Source: Candidatus Desantisiibacteriota bacterium (GTDB lineage Bacteria; JACRDZ01). Taken from it: DNA of 6,275 nucleotides. The notes beneath the pieces were generated by a model, which was given only the letters and a program-made list of their open reading frames with translations, ran no database searches and was not told where the DNA came from. Positions 1 to 5,474 of this stretch are shown one piece after another; the first letter of the stretch is position 1, and each line of letters starts with the position of its first letter. The translations under genes and the position numbers were made by a program. Location: contig JACQWU010000207.1 in the NCBI GenBank assembly GCA_016209155.1, positions 1-6,275 on the forward strand, read 5' to 3'.

Positions 1-1920
1 TGTTTCCACCGCAGCAAGAGGAGCTTCCAGTTTATAACGTATGCCTGGATTCATCCCGTATTGATAAATGCCCGGCTCTTTTGGTGTGGTTTTAAATATT
101 AAAGTATCAAATAAATCAATACTCTTATAAGCATATACTCCCGAAAAAGAAGTAGTATCATCAAAATAATTAGCTATAGCCCATTTATTAAATATTTCCT
201 TAAATGTTTCTGTAAAGCCATAATCAATTAAATTATCATTAATAGAAGTAACACCTTTTTCTTTATTTTTCACCAGACTATTTATAAAAGCATCACCACT
301 AAAATGATCATTAAGATATGTCAGAAACATTAAAGAAACACCGTAATCCCTGACACTATCCTTCCAGGTCAGAAGATTATCATTAGAATTTTCAAAAAAT
401 GCTTTAAGGTGGCTTTTCTGCGGCCACATACTTCTACTGCTGAGATTATTTACAACTCCCGCAAGCTCCGAACAACCTTCCTCAAGCCATAATTCCTCAT
501 CAGGATCATAAAAACCGTGAATTTTATGCTGAAATTCATGGGCTAATATTGAATAAATTGATTCCGGACCTTCAGGAAAATAAATCCCCGGATCATCATC
601 ATAATGATCGATTGTAGGTTTAGAATCTTTCAACTTAACTTTACTTGATTCATAATAAACTTTACCATGCTCAAAAGTAGGATAAGCATCAAGATATATA
701 ATTTTACGTTCATTACTATGCAAATTATTTGTCCCGTCGGGATAATCATCCATTCTTGTAGAATACCCGCCCACCCAGGTTTTATTAATCCAATTATTTT
801 TTAAAGCCAGATCATTATCTATATCCAGTAGAAATATCGTAACATGCTCATCATTGTCTAACCCTTTTTCCTGTTCCTGACCAAAGACATCCCTTGTCCT
901 CGTATAAATATTAGAACTATCTGTTGAAAATTTTGCTGCAATTTGATCTACATCCGCCCCGGTAACATATCCGGAGGGATTGACATCAGCATCGTACCAC
1001 ACATCAAGAGCCACATAAATATAAATATTATCAGTTACCTTGCGGCAGACTGCGGATGTTTGCTGCCATTTAGTATTCTGAAAAATATTCCACATTCCCC
1101 TTACCTCTCCAAGCGTATCATATTGAACCTGACCGATCATTGAAACACGCCCGCGCTTCATTAGCTCATTTCGTGTAAGAGCGCGTAAAGGCATATCCTT
1201 TAATTTTTTTTCCATCACCCAAATCACCGGAACCCCGCACGAAGCCCCTGGCAAATAAGCAATATCATCAGCATGCAACCCGCTTTTTAGCAACAAAAAA
1301 AACAATAAAAAGAATATAGAATTTTTATTAAATTTTTTCAGCTCAAACCTCATTTCCTCATTTTCATCACATTCCAATTTATTGCAGTTCCATATTATAG
1401 TAAAATCACTTTTCCCCTGAACTTCCCTGGAAGGCTTTACTTCCGGAGGCACACCCATATACCACCTTTTTTTCTCACCGCTGGACAATTTTATTATATC
1501 CATTTCAACAAATAAAATATTTATTTTATCATCAATCGAATTATATAAAGTTATCTCCATATTCTTCAATATCTTATTCCATTTCTTAGATATAGCGGCA
1601 TTCCATCTTATATTTTGAAACTGCTTATTAATCAGACTCTCAAAATTTTCTATCTTATCCTTAGAAACTATTTCCCACGACATAGGAGCAAGACTATATT
1701 TAGAAAAAATAGAAGCACTCGATAAAAAACCTGTCACCTTCATAAAACTATCCTTAAACTGCCCCATTTCATTAGCTTTCTCACCTACAAGCTGAAAGGT
1801 GATTTTATTAGTAGTCTGAATCCCTAAAATTTTTTTAGGAAAACCGCCCAGCTGAATAATTTTTCCATAAACATTAATCTTATTATCATAAATTTTTGCT
1901 TCTGATTTATTAATATACAT
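1..1920 (-). CDS. Unknown N-terminal module joined in frame to a secreted M30-like zinc metallopeptidase (partial, C-terminus outside window)
   Basis: The frame is open from 1986 to base 1 with no stop, giving 640 codons from the ATG at 1920. Residues 1-189 are an unrecognised beta-rich module. Its pattern (VYGKIIQLGG, later FQLVG, KVTGFL, SWEI) is faintly OB-fold-like. At residue 190 (base 1353) comes MRFELKKFNKN, then a hydrophobic run SIFFLLFFLLL and an LHA/DD cleavage-like site, which is a convincing signal peptide. The exported part carries TIFLLDIDND, WVGGY, SNERKIIYLDAYP and the zinc motif HEFQH (residues 461-465). WLEEG follows, with Glu481 the likely third ligand, and then CSELAG. 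That layout fits gluzincin peptidases and most resembles family M30 (hyicolysin), by recall only. Neither ATG has a strong ribosome binding site. The start at 1920 lies 28 bases after the upstream gene's stop, so the two are probably one operon. The true peptidase start could instead be 1353, giving 451 residues in the window. Confidence is high for the peptidase and moderate for the start. Confidence 0.82.
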   Translation of the reverse strand, partial: MYINKSEAKIYDNKINVYGKIIQLGGFPKKILGIQTTNKITFQLVGEKANEMGQFKDSFMKVTGFLSSASIFSKYSLAPMSWEIVSKDKIENFESLINKQFQNIRWNAAISKKWNKILKNMEITLYNSIDDKINILFVEMDIIKLSSGEKKRWYMGVPPEVKPSREVQGKSDFTIIWNCNKLECDENEEMRFELKKFNKNSIFFLLFFLLLKSGLHADDIAYLPGASCGVPVIWVMEKKLKDMPLRALTRNELMKRGRVSMIGQVQYDTLGEVRGMWNIFQNTKWQQTSAVCRKVTDNIYIYVALDVWYDADVNPSGYVTGADVDQIAAKFSTDSSNIYTRTRDVFGQEQEKGLDNDEHVTIFLLDIDNDLALKNNWINKTWVGGYSTRMDDYPDGTNNLHSNERKIIYLDAYPTFEHGKVYYESSKVKLKDSKPTIDHYDDDPGIYFPEGPESIYSILAHEFQHKIHGFYDPDEELWLEEGCSELAGVVNNLSSRSMWPQKSHLKAFFENSNDNLLTWKDSVRDYGVSLMFLTYLNDHFSGDAFINSLVKNKEKGVTSINDNLIDYGFTETFKEIFNKWAIANYFDDTTSFSGVYAYKSIDLFDTLIFKTTPKEPGIYQYGMNPGIRYKLEAPLAAVET

Positions 1921-1948
1921 ATTAGACAAAGGCTCATCAGCCGCCAGC

Positions 1949-2656
1949 TTAAAATTTAAAGAAAGGCGGGCCAAATAAATTATTACTCAGTGCCTTTTTT
2001 TCAACTTTAATAACCTCAATAACATCCTCAACTTTTTCATTATTCAAAAAAGTTGAATATCTTTTACTTAAAATTGAAAACCCGTGCTTTTCCAGAGCTT
2101 TGGCAATCTCATCCTCCTCATTACCTGCTTGAGTCGAATATAATTTTTTCATCTTTTCAATAATATTTTTCACCTCAGTCATATCCATATCATTTGTTAC
2201 CCAGTCTTCCTCAACCAATTCATTATCAACCATAATATTTATCTTCGCAACATTAAACCCATTGACAACTTTTTTCTCACTGGTTTTTATCACTTCAATT
2301 TTTTTATTTTTGATAACAGATGAAGAATCCTCTGCCGGTTTCTCCTGATTTTGCCCCGTATTCTTCATTTCCTCCTTTGCCTTTTCAGAAAGTTTATACC
2401 TGAAATAAAATTTTTTCTTATGAGAAATAAAATAACCTGTATCCTCTCCAAAAAGTGATACAGTTGAAGTCTTATTTTCCAGATCATCCATCCTCATATT
2501 ATTTCCCGAAAAAAATAAAACAGTATTTATCATCCCCTCAAAATTAGTACTCCTCTCCACCTGCTCAATAACAATTCCCGGATAAACATAAACAGGACAA
2601 ACCATAATAAAAACGATACAGTTTATCAAAAAATATTTTATCTTTAAATTTTCCAT
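1949..2656 (-). CDS. Exported DUF4412/LolA-like protein of unknown function
   Basis: This is a complete protein of 235 residues. Residues 1-26 form a signal peptide: a short basic start, the hydrophobic run YFLINCIVFIMVCPVYV, then a likely cut before GIVIEQ. The mature part begins with a strand (IVIEQVERSTN) followed by FFSGNNMRMDD, a glycine/Arg pattern, and GYFISHKKKFYFRYK. This order matches the DUF4412 group, whose members resemble the LolA lipoprotein-binding fold. A charged linker rich in Lys, Glu and Gln (about residues 90-125) leads to VVNGFNVAKINI and the DWVTNDMD segment, also usual in this group. The C-terminus (VIKVEKKALSNNLFGPP) resembles the family's normal end, so I regard the gene as intact and not frameshifted into the next one. 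It is the first gene of the minus-strand pair. The function and substrate are unknown; a periplasmic carrier or scaffold role is only an inference from the fold. Confidence 0.8.
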   Translation of the reverse strand: MENLKIKYFLINCIVFIMVCPVYVYPGIVIEQVERSTNFEGMINTVLFFSGNNMRMDDLENKTSTVSLFGEDTGYFISHKKKFYFRYKLSEKAKEEMKNTGQNQEKPAEDSSSVIKNKKIEVIKTSEKKVVNGFNVAKINIMVDNELVEEDWVTNDMDMTEVKNIIEKMKKLYSTQAGNEEDEIAKALEKHGFSILSKRYSTFLNNEKVEDVIEVIKVEKKALSNNLFGPPFFKF

Positions 2657-2700
2657 ATTAATCCCATCCCCGTCACCCTATACCAAATCCTATCTATATT

Positions 2701-2729
2701 ATTATATTATTTGTATTGTATTATGTATT
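2701..2729 (-). promoter_or_regulatory. Possible promoter for the minus-strand gene pair
   Basis: On the minus strand a perfect TATAAT lies at 2706-2701. The 6-mer 17 bases upstream (2729-2724, AATACA) matches the sigma70 -35 consensus in only three positions. The site is about 45 bases before the ATG at 2656. The surrounding AT-rich repeats of TAT make a chance -10 match easy, so this is weak. A purine-rich GGGATGGGAT just before the ATG may act as ribosome binding site. Confidence 0.25.
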
Positions 2730-2735
2730 GCTTAT

Positions 2736-2758
2736 GTAGGGCAAGGCTTTAGCCTTGC
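2736..2758. repeat. GTAGG-led palindromic repeat, copy 1
   Basis: GTAGG at 2736-2740 is followed by GCAAGGCT, a TT spacer and AGCCTTGC, a perfect 8-bp inverted repeat. A second copy lies at 2959-2981, differing only in the spacer (TC for TT). It is an intergenic dispersed hairpin repeat of REP-like character with no protein-coding content. Confidence 0.85.
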
Positions 2759-2932
2759 ATATATTGTAATTTAAATCGCCATAAAAAAACATACAAATAA
2801 ACCTTAATTTCCCCGCACATCAAATTAAATTATAACACCGGCAGACAAAATGTCCAGAATTTTATTGAAAATTTAATCTTACCGATAATACTATAAAAAC
2901 TCCTGCGAGAATCACAGTAAAAGCATGACAAA

Positions 2933-2952
2933 TTCATTAAAATTTTAATGAA
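2933..2952. repeat. Perfect 20-bp AT-rich palindrome
   Basis: Bases 2933-2942 (TTCATTAAAA) are exactly the reverse complement of 2943-2952, so the dyad has no central spacer. It sits between divergently transcribed genes, 6 bases before the second GTAGG repeat. A binding site for a dimeric regulator is possible, but so is an end sequence of the adjacent repeat. There is no second copy in the window. Confidence 0.75.
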
Positions 2953-2958
2953 GAACCT

Positions 2959-2981
2959 GTAGGGCAAGGCTTCAGCCTTGC
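2959..2981. repeat. GTAGG-led palindromic repeat, copy 2
   Basis: GTAGG at 2959-2963, GCAAGGCT at 2964-2971, TC spacer, AGCCTTGC at 2974-2981. It is identical to the copy at 2736-2758 except for one base in the spacer, and both copies have the same orientation, 223 bases apart. Confidence 0.85.
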
Positions 2982-3084
2982 TAATCATGTAACTTTCTGT
3001 CTTTATCCACAAATATTAAATAACTAAAATTACTAATTGAGCATTGACAATTATAAGGGGATGCACCCACCAACTACCCGCAAG

Positions 3085-3113
3085 TTGACAATCAGGCTAG
3101 TTTATAATATATT
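3085..3113 (+). promoter_or_regulatory. Strong sigma70-type promoter toward the lipoprotein gene
   Basis: TTGACA (3085-3090, six of six consensus) is followed by a 17-base spacer and TATATT (3108-3113, five of six). Transcription would begin near 3120, giving a leader of about 75 bases to the small broken gene at 3194 and about 265 bases to the ATG at 3384. The leader contains the 11-bp hairpin at 3143-3172. A second TTGACAAT at 3044-3051 lacks a matching -10. Confidence 0.65.
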
Positions 3114-3142
3114 TAGGAAATTAAAAAACTACAAAAATATAA

Positions 3143-3172
3143 TACCTGAATCTGAAGTGCAAGATTCAGGTA
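3143..3172 (+). repeat. 11-bp leader hairpin
   Basis: TACCTGAATCT (3143-3153) and AGATTCAGGTA (3162-3172) pair perfectly around an 8-base loop (GAAGTGCA). The hairpin starts about 23 bases after the predicted transcription start. No T-run follows, so it is not a standard terminator. It may protect the 5' end of the transcript, be part of a regulatory leader, or be a stray palindromic repeat. Confidence 0.65.
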
Positions 3173-3193
3173 ATACCCTATTAAATCAAAAAC

Positions 3194-3372
3194 ATGATGA
3201 ATACAAAAAAACATATTATACTTTTTTTAATCGGTGTTGCAGCCTGGTCATTTTTTTATATCATTGGCCTGCCGTCAGATTATTTTATTAATTGGAATCT
3301 GGATATGTCTGGTTAGAACTACCCATTATTGGTATGGCAATAAAAAAATTAAAAAATCAAAATTATAAATAA
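3194..3372 (+). pseudogene. Frameshifted remnant of a small membrane-protein gene
   Basis: From the ATG at 3194 a 40-codon frame encodes a basic start and a membrane segment (KKHIILFLIGVAAWSFFYII), then GLPSDYFINWNLDM, and stops at 3316. A different frame, open from 3292 to the TAA at 3370-3372, continues with ESGYVWLELPIIGMAIKKLK. Joined across the overlap at 3292-3313, the two halves read like one protein. They more likely represent the start and end of a larger multi-helix membrane protein whose middle was deleted, because the first half ends and the second begins in membrane-like sequence. The second half ends just before the AGGAG of the next gene, as expected for an operon partner. There is no clear ribosome binding site before 3194. 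I do not recognise the family; it could still be a functional small protein of 40 residues. Confidence 0.45.
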
Positions 3373-3376
3373 GGAG
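3372..3376 (+). promoter_or_regulatory. Ribosome binding site AGGAG for the lipoprotein gene
   Basis: AGGAG lies 7 bases before the ATG at 3384 and fixes that start. It is the only strong Shine-Dalgarno match in front of any gene in the window. Confidence 0.85.
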
Positions 3377-3383
3377 AAAATAA

Positions 3384-4778
3384 ATGTCTTACAAAATAAA
3401 TTTTTTTATAATTTTTATCATAATAGCGACTATTTCCTGTTCTCTGGGGTGCGGTTCAGGTTCAAAAAACAATAATTCAAAATCATCTTCATTAAATTCC
3501 ACCCCGACTCATATTTCCGGATATGGTAATTTATTGGGTAGAATATTTGATAGCGCTAAAGTTCCCGTATCTAATGCTAAAATAGAATATTCACCTGATA
3601 CATCCTCAATTAATAGCACTTATTCCGGACATTCTGATTCAAACGGTTATTATAGTTTTGAAGCGCCTCCCGGAACCGGTGTTATTAAAGTTACCGGTGC
3701 AGGCGGAACAGTGATATATGAACATATACCGGTTACAGTAGTTCAAAATGGAAATACCATAATAAAATTTCCTGAAGGACAAAAGGCCGCATTTACATTA
3801 GCACAGTTAAACACCACAATCAATGAAACAGTAACAAATAACTCCAGATGGGGAACTGTGGCGCTTACAATACCAGGCTCAACAGAAATAGTGTATTTTA
3901 ACTTTGTTATTAATGACAAATGGGTGATTAAGAACACACCCATTGAAGCACAGCCGGCAGAACAAAATGGACAAAATATAACAATCTCTTTTTCTCTTGA
4001 TCTCGGTGTTAATGACAGCACTGACGTAACATCCGCCCAGTGTTCCATGGATATTTCATCATACATTCTCGATGATAAACCGGCAGGCAAATTCACTTCA
4101 TTTATCGGAGAAGAACAATTTATTGTTTCAAGCGGAACTTATGGAATTTATGAAGATATTGAAAATGCCCGAATTTCCAATACAAATGAGTTTAAAGATA
4201 TTATGCCCGGGAAGTATAATAATGGGATGGTCTATGAATCAACGGCAAGCCATGATTTATCAAAAATTCCTAACCAGGACTGTAAAAAAAATGAATGTGT
4301 ACTTGCGGCAGTTTCCAATAGTCTAAGACTTCTAAAAAATAAATTCAAACTTAATATTCCTGAAAGTTTTATGGAAATAAATAGTCTCAAGAAACCCTTA
4401 AAATGGACGTCAGCAGGATGCGATATTAGTAAATGGATTAGTTTAAAAAGAAATTATACCTGTTCATATATTCAAACTGAAACTACAAAAGATTTCCGAA
4501 GAATATTTAAAGCGATAAAAGAGGGAAAAGATGTGGAAATACAGGGCGGTCAGCTTGACGGGAATCTTGAACATGTTGCTATGATTGTTGCAATAACTGC
4601 ATTGGATAATGGAGGTTATTCAATAAAAATTGCCGATGATACAAAACAGGACAAAGATGGAGGTTTTGTAATTCGTGAAATTAAATGGTACTGGGGTGAT
4701 AATGACATATTGCATGGTTTTTGGCCGGCACCCTATCCAATGTATTTCCGTAAATTTGTTATTGAATCCCCTAATTAA
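3384..4778 (+). CDS. Probable lipoprotein with carboxypeptidase-regulatory-like domain and C39/papain-like cysteine peptidase domain
   Basis: 464 residues, complete. Residues 5-22 are a hydrophobic export signal ending SLGC, so Cys23 is a plausible lipidation site although the lipobox is not ideal; Cys19 is an alternative. A Ser/Asn-rich linker (24-44) leads to a beta-sandwich of the carboxypeptidase regulatory-like type (about 46-128): GRIFDSAKVPVSNAKIEY, then SDSNGYYSFEAPPGT. Residues 130-260 are beta-rich and unrecognised. The C-terminal part (about 285-464) has the order of a papain-fold/C39-like peptidase: Gln298, then Cys305 at the start of a helix (ECVLAAVSNSLRLL), His397 in LEHVAMIVAI, and Asp418/Asp419 in KIADDTKQD. 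Cys300 and Cys305 lie close together; Cys305 has the better spacing to Gln298. The likely location is anchored in the envelope facing outward from the cytoplasm, acting on peptide or protein substrates that I cannot identify. It sits behind the promoter at 3085 and may have had the broken gene at 3194 as operon partner. Confidence 0.85.
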   Translation: MSYKINFFIIFIIIATISCSLGCGSGSKNNNSKSSSLNSTPTHISGYGNLLGRIFDSAKVPVSNAKIEYSPDTSSINSTYSGHSDSNGYYSFEAPPGTGVIKVTGAGGTVIYEHIPVTVVQNGNTIIKFPEGQKAAFTLAQLNTTINETVTNNSRWGTVALTIPGSTEIVYFNFVINDKWVIKNTPIEAQPAEQNGQNITISFSLDLGVNDSTDVTSAQCSMDISSYILDDKPAGKFTSFIGEEQFIVSSGTYGIYEDIENARISNTNEFKDIMPGKYNNGMVYESTASHDLSKIPNQDCKKNECVLAAVSNSLRLLKNKFKLNIPESFMEINSLKKPLKWTSAGCDISKWISLKRNYTCSYIQTETTKDFRRIFKAIKEGKDVEIQGGQLDGNLEHVAMIVAITALDNGGYSIKIADDTKQDKDGGFVIREIKWYWGDNDILHGFWPAPYPMYFRKFVIESPN

Positions 4779-4894
4779 TGAAGAATCCTAAAGTCAAATT
4801 GCCACTATGCAGCCTTTAAATTAAATCCAATGAACATAACACCTTCCTTTAAACCATTGTTTTATTTCTTTCTCCATACTCTCTATATGAGTAA

Positions 4895-4996
4895 TATCGG
4901 GATGCTGATTTTCTGAATATTGATACTTTGACCTTGAACACAACAGGCAGTCAATTTGCAATGGATAATTTTACATATAATACTGCTATTTGGTAA
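4895..4996 (+). pseudogene. C-terminal scrap of a secreted beta-sandwich-type protein
   Basis: The frame 4895-4996 reads FLNIDTLTLNTTGSQFAMDNFTYNTAIW before its TAA. The ID.LTL...G..FAMDNFTY pattern is common near the C-terminus of secreted beta-sandwich proteins, including many PEP-CTERM proteins. There is no start codon or signal before it, and a stop lies directly upstream at 4892. I read it as the end of a lost gene. The family assignment is from pattern memory and the fragment is short. Confidence 0.35.
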
Positions 4997-5030
4997 AACA
5001 TCGTTATTTTGGAAAAGAAAGTATCAATAT
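4917..5030. repeat. 13-bp inverted repeat pair enclosing an 88-base core
   Basis: ATATTGATACTTT (4917-4929) is the exact reverse complement of AAAGTATCAATAT (5018-5030). The pair could mark the ends of a very small non-autonomous element, or the scar of an inversion. No clear target-site duplication is visible outside the arms, and the core encodes nothing complete. Confidence 0.5.
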
Positions 5031-5178
5031 CTCAAGTGAGCAGGGTTATGAAATTGGCAGACCATCTCTTTTACTTTTGAAAGCCGATCAAAGCGGTACA
5101 AATATAAACATATTTGTTGGCGGAAAAAGCACTAACGGCGCAGGGCGAGTTTATTTGATTTGGACGGCTGTGCAATGA
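4981..5178 (+). pseudogene. C-terminal fragment of an unrecognised protein
   Basis: The frame is open from 4981 to the TGA at 5176-5178. It reads plausibly as protein: SEQGYEIGRPSLLLLKADQ, then GTNINIFVGGKS and GRVYLIWTAVQ, alternating strands like a small beta domain. The only start is a TTG at 4990 with no ribosome binding site, and the left part overlaps another remnant and the right arm of the 13-bp inverted repeat. It is most likely a 3' gene remnant, though a small intact gene of 62 codons cannot be excluded. I do not recognise the family. Confidence 0.35.
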
Positions 5179-5203
5179 ATAAAAGAAATAATATAGATCC
5201 CCG

Positions 5204-5281
5204 GTAGGACATACGTCCATGAGGTAGGAGCAATCTCCAGATTGCGATAATTTGCTCGATTAATCCTGTTAAAATCCTACC
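5204..5281. repeat. Tandem GTAGG-led palindromes with closing TCCTACC
   Basis: Two units follow each other. GTAGG (5204-5208) opens GGAC-ATAC-GTCC (5207-5218), and GTAGG (5224-5228) is followed by A, GCAATCT, CC and AGATTGC (5230-5245), a perfect 7-bp stem. GGTAGGA at 5223-5229 is also the reverse complement of TCCTACC at 5275-5281, so the second unit is bounded by its own short inverted repeat. The stems differ in sequence from the copies near 2740 and 2960, but the leader is the same. Confidence 0.65.
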
Positions 5282-5343
5282 GCACACTCGATAACGCATT
5301 GATATTTAATATTTTAAAAATTTTTATTAGTGTCAATGCCATT

Positions 5344-5366
5344 GGACAGGCGTCCCGCCTGTCTAC
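5344..5366. repeat. GACAGGCG palindromic repeat
   Basis: GACAGGCG (5345-5352), spacer TCC, CGCCTGTC (5356-5363): a perfect 8-bp hairpin stem. It is followed by TAC, as if the GTAGG leader were present in the reverse orientation in degenerate form. It is the fifth palindrome of this general style in the window. A looser GCATTGA/TCAATGC pair (5296-5302 and 5333-5339) lies just before it. Confidence 0.7.
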
Positions 5367-5388
5367 TATAGCGTCTTCAAATTTTTTA

Positions 5389-5416
5389 TTGCATTTCAAC
5401 TTTTATCCGTTATAAT
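5389..5416 (+). promoter_or_regulatory. Probable promoter of yaeQ
   Basis: A perfect TATAAT at 5411-5416 has TTGCAT (5389-5394) 16 bases upstream, matching the -35 consensus in three positions. The predicted transcript would have a leader of about 50 bases. No strong ribosome binding site precedes the ATG at 5475. Confidence 0.4.
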
Positions 5417-5474
5417 AATTTTATCATTCTGGTTCTTGTCCAAGATAAAACCTTACAGAAAGTAAAATTAAATT

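Larger units (their letters stand above)
2657..3193. other. Divergent intergenic region
   Basis: This stretch separates the minus-strand pair from the plus-strand lipoprotein gene. It holds two GTAGG-led palindromes (2736-2758 and 2959-2981), a perfect 20-bp palindrome (2933-2952), a strong plus-strand promoter (3085-3113) and a leader hairpin (3143-3172). I find no convincing gene in 2657-3036. A minus-strand frame at 3012-2830 reads through one of the repeats and shows no protein-like features. A plus-strand frame opening with TTG at 3037 overlaps the promoter and is treated as chance. Confidence 0.6.
4779..5474. other. Gene-debris and repeat region
   Basis: About 700 bases without an intact gene. 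From left to right it holds a short unassigned stretch, a 13-bp inverted repeat pair spanning 4917-5030, two protein-like fragments (4895-4996 and 4981-5178), a cluster of palindromes (5204-5281 and 5344-5366), and a probable promoter for yaeQ (5389-5416). No clear terminator follows the lipoprotein gene. Confidence 0.6.

Noticed and set aside
943-1143. Plus-strand frame opposite the metallopeptidase
   Set aside because: It lies wholly antisense to the well-supported peptidase coding sequence.
1949-1986. Overlap of the DUF4412-like gene with the next open frame, suggesting a frameshift joining them
   Set aside because: The C-terminus of the 235-residue protein resembles the normal family end and the next frame has its own ATG at 1920, so no frameshift is needed.
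2830-3012. Minus-strand frame of 60 codons
   Set aside because: It runs through the GTAGG palindrome and the 20-bp palindrome, has no ribosome binding site and no protein-like pattern.
3037-3291. Plus-strand frame of 84 codons opening with TTG
   Set aside because: It spans the -35/-10 elements and the leader hairpin, and its second half is out of frame with the membrane-protein remnant. It is probably chance.
3743-4096. Minus-strand frame of 117 codons
   Set aside because: It is antisense to the lipoprotein gene, which has a signal sequence, domains and a ribosome binding site.
4072-4326. Plus-strand frame of 84 codons inside the lipoprotein gene
   Set aside because: It is an out-of-frame shadow of the lipoprotein coding sequence, with no ribosome binding site.
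4821-4970. Minus-strand open stretch ending HPDITHIESMEKEIKQWF..CYVHWI
   Set aside because: It reads as plausible protein and may be a gene remnant, but the only ATG leaves 18 codons, the upstream part overlaps the plus-strand DNFTY fragment, and I cannot tie it to a family.
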